64,000 nt of DNA, taken from Rotaria macrura. Its lineage: Eukaryota; Rotifera; Eurotatoria; Philodinida; Philodinidae. How positions within the stretch are numbered: position 1 is the stretch's first letter; each line of letters starts with the position of its first letter. The DNA lies in assembly GCA_900239685.1 (NCBI GenBank), contig OENT01000820.1, forward strand, positions 1,984 through 65,983. Reading direction: 5' to 3'. Positions 53,701 through 64,000 of the stretch are shown here, piece after piece. The notes beneath the pieces are model-generated. The model was not told the DNA's origin. It made no database searches and was given only the letters and a program-made list of their open reading frames with translations. A program made the position numbers and the translations under genes.

Positions 53701-55582
53701 AATCAGATTAACCATTTCCGGCCGGATGGTACCAAATAGGCACATTTTTAAATTGTTTTATCAAAAACTGTTTCAAACTTGTGTTGAACATCGTTCTGAT
53801 ATCATGATAATAAAGTGCATCAATGTCACAACTTATTCACCTTTCATTCAAGATAAATGCACTTTGCTTTCTCAAAGCAGCATCATGAGAGCTGAGTGCC
53901 ATGGAGAATCTCCACAGTCAGAACTATCAATGTTTCGAACATCTAATAAAAGTCAATATTCGAAGTACCAACTGCAAAACTTTTGTTGATAAATTCTCTG
54001 TTTCCGTCACTTCTAATGATAGTGTTTCACTAATGAATTATATAAGAAAAACAAGAATGTTACCTTTTGGTGGTCACATCCAGCCATAATGGTACAGATA
54101 TGTAAAAAATTGATCCTTTTCGTACCTAAAGGAGTTCGATGGTTTATACGTTTTCTTAATCCATACCATGAAACTAGAGAAAAGATTGTGCTTCTACCTC
54201 CTCCCTCAATACTTCAAGTGAGCTATCGCTGGAGTAACGTGAAACATCACGGAATTATGCAAAATNATTTTGCATAATTCCGTGATGTTTCACGTTACTC
54301 CAGCGATAGCTCACTTGAAGTATTGAGGGAGGAGGTAGAAGCACAATCTTTTCTCTAGTTTCATGGTATGGATTAAGAAAACGTATAAACCATCGAACTC
54401 CTTTAGGTACGAAAAGGATCAATTTTTTACATATCTGTACCGTTATAGCCGGATGTGACCAAAAGGTAACATCGAGTGGTCTTGCGACCCGCGATCTTCG
54501 CGAAATCGAATACTAGATCTTCGATATCTATGCAATGATTGAAGTCTAAATACAATGGGAAGGTTTTTTTGCACTCGTTCTTCTGGTAGCCGGTGAGAAA
54601 GGGTTAAATAGAGTTCGAACAATTTTTAGTTCTACACTTTTGCTTAAAATCGATTTCAGCTAGTTACCTATCACTTTATAAGAACTGCATGATTCATGTG
54701 TCAAAAAGACGATAAGATATCAACTTGATAGGGTAAGAATATACAATTCTGTGGTATAGGGATGCATCCTAACATGGAAAGAATAAAAATTCGTATTTTT
54801 TCTATGAAAACAAGTTTATGTGTGCATCAACACTTTTAGACTTGTCATTTTTCAGAGAATACAAACAGATTGAAAACAGTAGATGCGTCGTTTTAATCGA
54901 GTCAGAGTGGTTGCGATCGATATTATTTAGAGTTATGTTAAAAGATTAAATATTGAACATCTTATAAAAGAACTGACTAACGATAAATATTTATGCACAG
55001 GATATTCAAACCTGATCCAATGCTTGTGCATATAATTTATCACTATTATTGAATGCTTTTTTAACTTTTTCAGCAAATAATTCAGGATATTCAACTTTAG
55101 CAAATGTTTTTTTCACGTTATAAATTGAATTGATTAGTGAAATCACATTTCTACGAAAGTAAAAAATCATCATGTATTATAGATAAATATATGAATAAAA
55201 TCTACTCGATAGTTTACTTGCAAACACTATGGCCAGTATAATTTTTCTTATAGTATTCGTTGACATTGTCTGTGGGCAGTGATAACTGATTCATCCAGCA
55301 ATGTTTACGCCATAAAGTCTAATCGATAAAACATGTATAAAAATAAAATGAATATTTTGAAATCAAAAGACAATGTCTTCGTACTAAATCAAATGTCGGA
55401 TCTGTTAGATATGGTGGCCATTGAGAATATTCCGCAAATGTATAATTTTTTCTATCGATATTATTTTGCTCATTTTCATTCGTGTCCTTTTTTCCTGTTA
55501 GTGGCAAATCATGTAAAAATGTTGTGATAATTATTCCAGAGAATAGGCCAATTACAAGATATTTCTTTTTAGATTCAAACAT
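47748..55582 (-). CDS. Membrane-anchored GalT-like (HIT superfamily) nucleotidyltransferase-type protein
   Basis: Ten exons in coding order: 55582-55385, 55318-55218, 55150-55012, 51015-50912, 50846-50790, 50710-50543, 49757-49627, 49565-49405, 48126-48042, 47983-47748; 459 aa, all junctions in frame. Residues about 8-24 (LVIGLFSGIIITTFL) form one N-terminal membrane anchor, probably type II. The fold is recognised from galactose-1-phosphate uridylyltransferase-like landmarks: FEHTVYNPLRGLRPVQPP, NCDLC (Cys193, Cys196, possible zinc pair), AYSAANAFKFDQWHSMFIPK, then GGASQVHPHIHATL with the active-site-type His-Pro-His at 286-288, and FRILPRGQ near the end. Substrate unknown: this is not classical GALT. 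The link of exons 1-3 to exon 4 across a 4-kb intron rests on phase and strand and is the weakest point. An opposite-strand gene lies in intron 8. Confidence 0.7.
48334..48357. repeat. (TA)n microsatellite
   Basis: About 12 TA units in the intron of the GalT-like gene, 125 bp upstream of the nested gene's ATG. Confidence 0.9.
48482..49409 (+). CDS. Small coiled-coil protein nested antisense in an intron
   Basis: Exons 48482-48550 and 49173-49409 join in phase 0 across a 622-bp GTATGT...TTTAG intron; 101 aa. Residues about 10-50 (ISSMITQIQEQLKYIRQDN, then ELTEQLSNLYNDLCHIRQ) form heptad-like hydrophobic repeats, so a short coiled coil is likely. The second half is Ser/Asn-rich and ends RQRILTIIDDLQ. 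I do not recognise a family. The gene lies within intron 8 of the GalT-like gene on the opposite strand, and its last five coding bases overlap that gene's exon at 49405-49409. The clean splice and codon-like content support it, but no family match does. Confidence 0.62.
49758..50542 (-). other. 785-bp intron of the GalT-like gene
   Basis: Longer than the usual introns here; no recognised exon or repeat within it. Confidence 0.55.
51016..55011 (-). other. 4.0-kb intron of the GalT-like gene (inferred)
   Basis: GTTTGA donor at 55011 and TTTTAG acceptor at 51016. Apart from the palindrome at 54057-54472 it is AT-rich sequence without recognised exons. Open frames around 53726-54089 have no family content. 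Confidence 0.5.
54057..54472. repeat. 416-bp near-perfect palindrome with a central N
   Basis: Two arms of about 205 bp are reverse complements, meeting at an undetermined base at 54266 inside AAAAT-N-ATTTT. The inner 170 or so bases of each arm appear identical. Only the outer 35 differ, by three substitutions and one 3-bp indel (GGTGGTCAC against GGTCAC). The arms encode nothing recognisable. Confidence 0.93.
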
Positions 55583-55731
55583 TTTAATGACAAGAATAAA
55601 TCATTCTAAAAAATATGAAAAATTATTAACTGAGACAAAATACACGCTCCTATAATTTATTGATTATAAAAAGAGGAAAACATTAATTGCACTAAGTGGA
55701 ATTAATATATTTAAGGAAAGAATTTTCGATG

Positions 55732-57892
55732 TTAAGAAATATTTTTGTGATATTGTTCAGGTAGATGATCAAGAAGGCCTAAAAATACGAATTTATGATT
55801 AGTATTGTCAATACATAGAAGAAGCAAAAAGAATCGTATTTGCCTCGTTTTTCTAATTCGTTCTTGTTGAATAATCGATTGAAATATTTCTGAAATAGAA
55901 AAGAAAATTTGTTGAAGCCTGTCTTTTAGCAAACTAAAACGTGATATTCGTGTGTCTTTAGTTTTGTTATCCGAATTATATCATAAGAGCATATTTGTTG
56001 ACATGGGGAATAGTTCTCGAGAAACAACTCACGATCACTCTTTTATTTGAAATCGAACAATAGTTCCAAAAACAAAATAAATAAATAATTTATAGAATAC
56101 AATCGAAGAATAGATCGTCGAAATTTCTGGCTCATCAAAAATTCAAATTTTCTTTTATAAATTATGCTGTGAAAATTATGTCGCCAAAGAACAAAGGCGT
56201 TTTCAAACTGATGCCTTTCATAACTTGATTCAGTCTGTGTGTCAACAGAATGAATGCTCTTCGTAATTGAATGCAAAAGGAATGTCAATATTGCTCAATC
56301 ATCAATCACTAGAAATGAACTAGTAAATTCATATAATTATATATATATATACCTGTCCATTATCACAAAGGCATGTAACAATGGTTGAACCTTTAGGCAT
56401 TGATTTACTTAATTCAACAGCTGCAGCAACGTTCAAACCTGATGAAGCACCAACGAAAAAGCCTTCTTCACATAAAAGTTTAAATACCTATCGGACAATA
56501 AAAGTAGAATACAGAAACACATTGTAATTGATGATCTATACCATGTTAACAGAATCTTTATCGCTAATGAATAAGGATTCATCGATTGGTGCATCTTGTA
56601 AATTTCGTGTTATACGACCTTGTCCAATGCCTGATTGACAGAACAGAATAGAAAATTCGTTTCGTTGTAAACAAAGCAACAAACCTTCAGTTATTGATGA
56701 ACCATCAGTTCGATCGAGTTTACCCGTTTTAATATAATTGTATAGAACACTACCCTAAGCATGAATCAAAACAGTAAAATTGAAAGATCATATATCAATG
56801 TCTATTCACGCACAGGTGGGTCGGCAAGTACTGTTCTAATTTTACTATTTTTCTCTTTTAAATACATGCTAATACCAGCTAATGTTCCACCTGTACCTGT
56901 ACTCATCACAAATGCATTTATTTTACCATCTGAAAATAGGATCAATAAATTTTTGTGTCTGTCACTATAATTGTGAGCAAATATATCTTACTAGTCTGTG
57001 CCCAAATCTCGGGTCCTGTCGTTTGATAGTGACCATTTCGATTAGCTCGATTGTCGAATTGATTCGTCCATGTAGAATTTTCCAGTTGTTCAGCATATTG
57101 TTTAGCCTAGACGTGCAAAATATTCTTTTGAATAGGCGATGGTTTCTTTTGAATAAATGAACTACTTGATGATTATAATTTGTTGGGTCAGTAAATGCAA
57201 CAACTGGCACAGTTGTTACTTCAGCACCTAATACACGTAGTATATTGATTTTTTCCTTCATGAGAGAAACGAAAACGATCAAGTTTTGCAATATAAATCG
57301 ATTCATCACTTGCTTTCGATTGATTATCAGGCATGTAAATAACACATTTAAAACCCAAGGCATTACATATGTGAGCCAAACCGATCCCTGTATTGCCGGC
57401 TGTGCCTTCAACGATAGTTGCACCAGCCTTGATTAATTCTATAATGATAATTTCATTATATTTCTAAGTATTAGTAATGATGAAAAGGATTACTTTTATC
57501 AAGTGCATCTTTGATTAAGAAAAGGGCAGCACGATCTTTAATCGAACCACCAGGATTAAGATATTCAGCTTTGACGAGAATGTTACAACCTTGATAGAAT
57601 AGAGATAAAACTGGGTCATTTGAATGTCCTTTGAACTATTTACCAGTTTCTCGACTTAATTTTGGTAAACGAATCAAAGGGGTACTAGGAAACCGGAAAA
57701 ATAGTCAAAGGCAAAACAAAAATTCAAATCAATCTTACTTTCCGACGCAGCCAATAAGTCCATCCAGAAATTGTCCGTAAGCTGAACGCTAAATTAATTT
57801 TAAAAAGCTTTCTACAACAAAGATTAGTTCTTGGAAATTCATACATCAGTCGATAAACTACGTTGAGCATAACGTAGAGTTTTTGACAGCAT
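55732..57892 (-). CDS. Cysteine synthase family PLP enzyme (O-acetylserine sulfhydrylase type)
   Basis: Beta-replacement PLP enzyme making cysteine (or beta-cyanoalanine) from an activated serine. Thirteen exons in coding order: 57892-57845, 57788-57739, 57684-57644, 57589-57494, 57438-57314, 57255-57166, 57106-56992, 56929-56814, 56754-56685, 56630-56542, 56487-56353, 55889-55844, 55778-55732; 355 aa. Landmarks: [29 protein letters not shown] with the PLP lysine at Lys64; [13 protein letters not shown] (substrate loop, 89-101); [17 protein letters not shown]; the PLP-phosphate loop STGTGGT (198-204); [23 protein letters not shown]. The N-terminus ([12 protein letters not shown]) is basic and may be a mitochondrial presequence. 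The closest sequences I recall are fungal and bacterial. Two introns have GC donors. If the last intron were retained the protein would instead end in a hydrophobic tail. Starts 811 bp from the divergent ZC2HC1-family gene. Confidence 0.93.
55890..56352 (-). other. 463-bp intron of the cysteine synthase gene
   Basis: The longest intron of this gene; begins in a TA run (56340-56351). An 81-codon minus-strand frame inside it (56043-56288) has no family motif. Confidence 0.6.
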
Positions 57893-58703
57893 CGTATTCA
57901 AGCAAGTGATGACACTTGGAAGCTGATAATCAACCGTGCAGAAGTACTGGATCTACCGCTAAAATAAAAAATTTCCTCAGAATAAAATTCAACGAAAAAA
58001 AGAGATATCCTCGTTAACGATGTATGCTTAAAAAAAGCAACTACGACTATTTCGACACATTGAGATGCATGATCAACGTAAAGAAAGTAGACGGTGCTGA
58101 CACCATGAGAAAGAGATGGGTGATTTTCAAAATTTAACAAAAAAGACCGAAAGGAGACAAGTGTGTGACCTTATCGAATCAAATATAAATTAACCAAGAT
58201 TCGTTTAGAAAACGGGAAAATATTTCGTAGGCGAGAAAAATATTTTTCAAAATTTTCCGCGTACGGTCGTAAGTACACGTCGATAGGTTCTGTACTTTTG
58301 TAACTTTATCAAAAAACCTTCCCACACTCTCTAGAAACTGCGGTGTACCTAGCTGGCTGGCTGGCTGGCCTGGTTGACGCATTGATATTGATTCAGCATA
58401 TGTTTTGAATTGGTAGATATCATTGTCGAACAATTTTTCTTTCTTTCCTATTGATCCATATTAAAGAGACATCTATGAAAAAAAAAGAAACACGTACTAT
58501 AGTATAGTACAACCGTATGTTTTCAAAAAAAATTCAACACTGTTTGTTTTTTTTTCTTTAATGAAGCCTTTATGTGGGAGAGAAGGAAAGCAATGATCTT
58601 TTTTAAATAATACACTTGTAAGAAGGAGAAAAAAGAAATTTTTAGAAACTCAATAGAACGAAAGAAAAACAAAGCAATAGAGAGTTCTGTGCCATGCAAC
58701 GTG
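57893..58703. other. Putative bidirectional promoter region
   Basis: 811 bp between two divergent start codons. Contains a short GGCT repeat around 58351-58367 and A/T homopolymers; no defined promoter element seen. Confidence 0.4.
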
Positions 58704-60172
58704 ATGGATGTCAATAGTGATATGTATGGAACAGAGAAGCATAACTTCCCTGAAAACTCCTATCAGGTAACAGACAATCAATCGATTCCTGTCTATGCTG
58801 ATATTCAGACATATCCATGTTCAAACTGNGGTCGTTGTTTCAATGCTGAATCTCTGGTAAAACTAAGTCAATACTTCTCAAAGATTCTTTCTATCGTGTT
58901 TCATTTCATGGAAACTCACAGCGTAAACATCAACCGATTTGTAAAAAGTCGTCACAAAAACAGCCAAGAAAAATATTTGACACAGGCAAACAACGTGCTA
59001 CAGATTCTGATGTTCCATATACAGCAACCAAAGAAACTACGCAGGTTTATTATATAAAACATCTAAAACCAAATCATTAAAACATATATTCATATAGCTA
59101 TATATATTTTTTCTTAATATCATCTAAACCTTAGTTTTATAAAGAGGGTGTAAAACCAAAGCCAGATAACCAAAAGAGAAGAGCGAGTAATTGGCGAGAA
59201 GAGCACAATGAACTCGTTCGTACAATACGTGAAGCAAGACAAGTTACACGAGCTGTAGAAACCGGTGCTCCCGTACCTAAACAAACACCATCTCAAGTTC
59301 CAACTGATTATATTCAGTGTGAATTTTGTCAACGTCATTTTAATAAATATTCAGCAGAAAGACACATTCCATTGTAAGAAATTGATTCTCTTACGTTTGT
59401 TTACTACAAAACTCAACGATTCTATCTATTGTATTCAGTTGTGAAACACAATTCAAACGAAAACAAATGCAATATACAGCAGCAACAAACAGTACACGTA
59501 CACCTGTTGGAAGTGTTGGACGGCAAGTACGTGTAAATCAAGAGCAACATCAAACTAATTCGGCACCGTCTACATTAGTATCAAGACGGCCTCAAAAGTA
59601 ATCTACATTGTACTATAATGTTTTTAGTTCGTTGAATATACTTCTAGAGTAAATGGTGAAAAAGATTACCGAAGACCACCAATGAATCCGAATATTTTTA
59701 AACGCACCACTTTTAACGAGGTAATTATTAGTACTAGAATCGATAACACATGACATTTATATTTTATTTACATTAGTCGATGAGAAATAATACAAACGTG
59801 ACGCCAGGGAAATATGGTAGTTTTCGAATGAAGAAAACGCGTAGTGCAGCTGGAAACTACTTACCAGGTACGATGCGTACTGGTCGAACAAACGAAAATG
59901 ATGGTTTAAATGTAATGGCAGCTGCTGGACGTGAACATCAAAAGGCCGAAACTTCACCTCGTTTACAAAAACGTGCAGTAGGTGTGAAAACACAATCGCC
60001 TAGTCCAGCGCGACGACTATTACAAATGAATGGTAGTTTTCAACATCCGAAAGCAAAAGGACCTGTAGCTTCAACGGCTGCAAAACATTGTCATGAATGT
60101 GGTCATGCTTTTCCTGTTGATTGGGCCAAGTTTTGTTGTGAGTGTGGAGAGAAACGTTTCGGTTTTGAATGA
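58704..60172 (+). CDS. ZC2HC1: C2HC zinc-finger protein, ZC2HC1 family
   Basis: Exons 58704-58856, 58922-59044, 59135-59373, 59439-59597, 59648-59720, 59777-60172; 380 aa, all in frame. The first C2HC finger is Cys39, residue 42, His54, Cys58 (YPCSN-x-GRCFNAESL joined to RKHQPICKK). Its second Cys codon is TGN because base 58829 is undetermined; Cys is expected. The second C2HC finger is CEFCQRHFNKYSAERHIPFC (154-173). The C-terminus HCHECGHAFPVDWAKFCCEC is the zinc-ribbon ending typical of ZC2HC1A (CHECGTKYPVE-type then AKFCCECG). Linkers are basic and low-complexity. ATG at 58704 is the first in the open frame. Function of the family is poorly known; which vertebrate paralogue (A, B or C) it matches is not decided. 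Confidence 0.93.
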
Positions 60173-63125
60173 TTTTCATACTTTATTTCAAGTATTGTAT
60201 GTAAATATTATTAGGTGCACATGTTTTTTTTGTAAAGAAAAGACTAAACAAAGTGATAAAAGCAACACGAATCTGATAAAAATCCTGTTATTTTTATAAC
60301 AATGATTAGTTTTTATATGAAAGTTTGAGAATGTTTCTCTTTGGTAAAAATGTTTTCCCATTCATCATGACTTCAAATTTACCGATGTTATGAATTGATT
60401 TTAATTGTTAAGTAATGATGAAGATCCATATTGTTAAGATCAAGTCTTTATTTTACAGTCAAGCGTTCAACATCATATTGTGAATATTTTGGTTCAGAAA
60501 GACGAAAGATGGAGTAAGAACATTCATATAATTAACGCAACTGCTCTTCATGATAAATTAAAGCTATTCGGTATGAATTATTCTTTGTACTAAAGAGAAA
60601 ATGATTTTCTTATCACTTGTTTTACATGGAAGAGTAAAGACACGCTTGTTAATTCGTTTCGAGTCGAAACGAATCTCTAGGCTTTAGTTGATTTCTACTA
60701 CTCAATTAAAACACTAGTTCTGCCAATGGGTTTTCATGTGCGGAAATTCCTATGAATGGTTATGATTTTCAAAAAGGTGACACTGTAATGAATTCGATGA
60801 AATGAAAAATAGAACACTTTTTAATGACGAATCGATTTGATATTGTGTTTTTCAGTTAGAACTGATGTAATGAAATTTGCAAGATATCAGCGTTTGAAAT
60901 CGATTTTTAGATGTTGTCCAGATTTTTAGAGAGTGGGAAAAGGCAGGTTTATGGAAACAAAAATTTAAGATTTCATCGACTTGTTTTCCTTAAAAAAGTC
61001 TCCTGAAAATTTGTTATAACAAAATTTCAACTACACATCTATTCGTTTTACAACATAACAAAAGATACATTCTTTAGAACATGTGCAACTCATAAGAAGT
61101 CAAATTTTCAATAAGTTTTCGATCAAAAATCTTACAGAATATTTCAAGAACGCATGAGTTGATGAAAGAGCCATTCATTCTATGACTTCTAAGTGTTTTC
61201 AGTTTAAGTTAAGGTTGTGCTTCCACCATTATTTATGTTCTTTCGTGAAAGTTCATTAGCTAGTGAGTACTAGGTAAAAGAAGCTTATCACCTTCAAACA
61301 AGAAATGCTGAACGATTGCTAAACAAAAAATTGTTGAAATACATTTTATAGAGCATATGCGTCAGTTGAAAGAGTGTGTTATTTTTCTGACTTTGTATAA
61401 TATTCGTTCCAACATCTTAACATAATGGTGGAATGAATATTATACATGGCCATGTGACCTGATCTATGATGCAACATCGTATGGTATACTCTTTCATAAG
61501 AGTCAGTTTTATTTTAAATGATAAACATATGTAAGTGTTTCTATGAAGATTGGGAAAAGCTAATCGGATATTATAATATGGAACCGAGTCGATGGATTAC
61601 GTGTATCTTCTCAAATAATAGCTTCACAACATACAATAGAAAGGCATCTTATTCTTTATATAGAGAGCGAAGAGAGACAAGATAGAAACTAATTATCAAT
61701 TTTCGTCGGAAATGAAAGTGACTCAAACCAATGTAGTACTCTATAAGTAACATTTGCATTTCACCATTCTTGGGATGTATCGAGTCATTTGCCAACATTT
61801 CAGTTTCTCGTAAAGACACATCAAGAAGGTTTTCTACTCCTTGCAGAAATTTGTTGAATGAGTTGAGTACATTGTTTTCAAAACATTACTTTTGAGAATG
61901 TATCTGCTTACAGATGTAAATTCTCATCTTACTTGAATACATGTTAAATATGAGTACACATCATACTAACAATTGATATTTAAATGGAATCTCAGCACCG
62001 TGCCAAATTGCTGTGATGAAGATGTGGGTGAGAGTGTTCCATTGAAATTCTTCATGTTCCCCGCACGCATCGCAATACTAAACGGTAAGAAGATAAATGA
62101 CGTGTTCGCTATTTCTCATGACACAAAATTCAATAGTTTGAGTTCAACTTCTTGTAAGTTATATTGTATTGATTTAGAAATTTTCATTTCCATAGACAAC
62201 GAAGCTATTTGAGTTGAATAGACTGTAAACTATCAGAGGCCAACGTTCAACTAGACAAGAATGATAGAAGATGTAAAGATTTGTTGTTGCTGATTATCGT
62301 AGATTAGATCTACTTTTATATGAAACTATTTTTAAAGCTTTCACCATGACATAGACTGTGTTGTTTGACATGAATTGACCACTTAGTTTTTAAAGGAATT
62401 TAATCAAACGAGTTCATATGCAATGAACTACTTGACAATATTATCTCGTGTATGTTGATCATTCGCATAGTGTCACATGTTATCCTGTAGTAAGATTTGT
62501 TAAGACATAGCCTGAAATAATGATGGTTTTTATCAGAAATCTCAGTAAGTCATACTTTTTAATTTTCATCAGAACGACGAATAGGATAGTCCCTAGGAGA
62601 TCCTCCGGGTATCGTAAAAAAATCGTATAGGATCCGAGACTACAAGGAAAGTATAGTAAATCGTAGATTATTAGTACAACTGTGCATCATTTTCAACCAT
62701 CATGTCTTAATCTACTACATCGTATTTACGATGAGTTAGAAATCATCTCCCATAAACTTTCAGTTGAAAGGGAATGAGACACATGGAACTACAAATAATC
62801 ACACACATTTTTCTATCGCGCTTTTGTCGGATATCCTAAATTTTCGTACGATTCTTTTCTCTTTCATTCAATCACACGAAAATCAATTCTACGATAACGA
62901 ACATCTTTTTTTGACAAAGATCTCTCTATTAAGTTAAGATTGGCTTCTCTTTTCAAATCTCATTAAACTCTAAAACGAAAGAACAAACTACGGAAGTATT
63001 TCATGTCGAGTTTATTTTTCCATACAAAACATCGAGATTTCCTTAGAAACAAATAAAATATTAGAAATCGTTCAACAAAATTTAACATTCGTAAAAAAAT
63101 ACATTTTAAAAACATAAACATTTAT
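60173..63125. other. 2.95-kb non-coding gap between convergent genes
   Basis: AT-rich, no recognised gene. It contains a 22-bp-arm hairpin at 61394-61446. The 79-codon frame at 61973-62212 has no motif. Confidence 0.45.
61394..61446. repeat. Hairpin with 22-nt arms
   Basis: TGTATAATATTCGTTCCAAC and the following AT pair with the segment at 61425-61446 at 20 of 22 positions; the loop is 9 nt. Confidence 0.7.
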
Positions 63126-64000
63126 TTATGGAAGTTTAGCAACTATTGCGCGACTAAGTAAATCAGCTTGTCGTATGGGTTCACAATTACGATATTGAGT
63201 CACTGATTTGAATATGTTACAAGCTGTTGTCAATGTTAATTTGTGTCCAACACTAATATACACAGCACTTCTTATAGAGCCAGTTACATTGTATGCTATG
63301 CCGAGAACATTTCCGCTGTCACCAATAACTTCAACGTACTGATCTTTTTCAGATGCCTTTGCGCTCATAAGTTCTTGAATTTTTTCTCGGGTGATTCCAT
63401 CAGCATGAAGGACATTTTTAGATACACCGAAACAAGGAATTCCGCTAAGAACACCGAAATGTGAAGCGATACCAGCACGACGCGGATGCCAAACACCATT
63501 GCCATCCATTAAGATAACTTGTGGTGTTAAATGAGGACAACGTTGTTTTTGAATATCAATTAATTTCATATAGATTGGAGCTTCACGAAATGCCAAGTAG
63601 CCAGCAACATATGGAATATTCATAATGCAGTTGACGCTTATTTTAGCGACGATAGTCAATTTTTCGTAATCAAAAATTACCATCGATGCAACAGCTTTAT
63701 CACTCTCTTTAACAAAACTAATATCTAATCCAGCGATATACTTTATTGGTTGTTCGATTTGATCGGTATTAGTGATTATTACTGGAACAATATCCTCTTG
63801 CTCTCTAAAATAATATCATTTAATGAAGAATGTTTGAGCAAAATTTACTGTCACTGTAGATCTAAAAATCCTAGTACATTGAGTGATACTTATCTATGAA
63901 AACTGATGTTATCATTTGTTAGATTACAGTGTAAATTATTTTTTACTGACTCTTGTACAAGGCATCAGAGAAGGAATAAGAAATCAACTATTCACTTACG
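63126..64000 (-). CDS. ENDOV: Endonuclease V (5' partial)
   Basis: Inosine-directed nuclease acting on deaminated nucleic acid. The visible coding exon is 63804-63126 (226 residues); the upstream exon lies beyond the window, its GTAAGT donor being just at the right edge (63999-63994), so intron 63805-63999 is 195 bp. Motifs: YIAGLDISF (metal-binding Asp of the DxS motif), IPYVAGYLAFREAP (wedge Tyr and catalytic Glu), LMDGNGVWHPRRAGIASHFG (second metal-binding Asp), GVSKNVLH and GHKLTL near the C-terminus. The exon enters in phase 2. The protein ends LLSRAIVAKLP, without the long tail of some vertebrate forms. In animals ENDOV mainly cleaves inosine-containing RNA; a DNA-repair role here is possible but unproven. 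Confidence 0.94.

Noticed and set aside
54089..54277. 62-codon frame running into the palindrome centre
   Set aside because: It reads through the undetermined base and only exists because the arm happens to lack stops; no homology recognised.
62570..62660. Slightly GC-richer patch with CCTAGGAGATCCTCC-like words
   Set aside because: Considered as a MITE end, but no matching inverted partner or duplication was found nearby.
1..64000. tRNA genes, rRNA, CRISPR arrays, telomeric arrays
   Set aside because: Looked for T-loop GGTTCGANTCC-type boxes, repeat-spacer periodicity and terminal short-repeat arrays; isolated GTTCGAA words occur inside exons without a cloverleaf, and no array was found.

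Overview
This is a eukaryotic, AT-rich, gene-sparse window. Every multi-exon gene has very short introns (mostly 50-100 bp, GT-AG). Gene content is animal: tetraspanin, calponin/transgelin-type CH protein, nuclear receptors, RBM22, EGF-repeat secreted protein. A cysteine synthase of bacterial/fungal/plant type sits among them, and there is a large near-perfect palindrome and small foldback DNA elements. This combination fits a rotifer, most likely a bdelloid of the larger-genome kind. The taxon is an inference; no rRNA or telomere repeat is present to settle it.

Layout. 1-6.3 kb: 3' end of a Ser/Arg-rich protein gene, then a tightly following ACADSB-type acyl-CoA dehydrogenase (12 exons, with a second complete alternative exon cassette), and a convergent small CH-domain (calponin-like) gene. 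7.6-8.6 kb: tetraspanin. 12.6-14.6 kb: PHF24-like PHD/EF-hand protein. 17.2-18.4 kb (minus): secreted two-EGF protein. 21.5-23.9 kb: RBM22. 27.2-29.9 kb: two non-autonomous DNA elements flanking a decayed nuclear-receptor DNA-binding domain. 33.0-37.2 kb (minus): a nuclear receptor with divergent DNA-binding and ligand-binding domains separated by a 3-kb intron. 37-46 kb: no gene found; one inverted-repeat element and a C23 tract. 46.5-47.7 kb: unrecognised Arg/Lys-rich protein. 47.7-55.6 kb (minus): membrane-anchored GalT/HIT-superfamily protein with a small opposite-strand gene nested in one intron and a 416-bp palindrome in another. 55.7-57.9 kb (minus): cysteine synthase. 58.7-60.2 kb: ZC2HC1-family zinc-finger protein. 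63.1 kb to the right edge (minus): endonuclease V, cut by the window.

The genes are mostly unrelated housekeeping and signalling loci rather than one pathway. The mitochondrial metabolic pair (acyl-CoA dehydrogenase, cysteine synthase) is not clustered. The most interesting features are: (1) the acyl-CoA dehydrogenase carries two tandem 69-codon cassettes, about half identical in protein, each splicing in and out in phase 0, which looks like mutually exclusive splicing; (2) the palindrome with a single N near its centre; (3) the nested antisense gene; (4) GC-AG introns in the cysteine synthase and frequent AAG 3' splice sites in general. All gene models were built by hand from splice signals, reading-frame arithmetic and remembered family motifs. 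No database search was possible.
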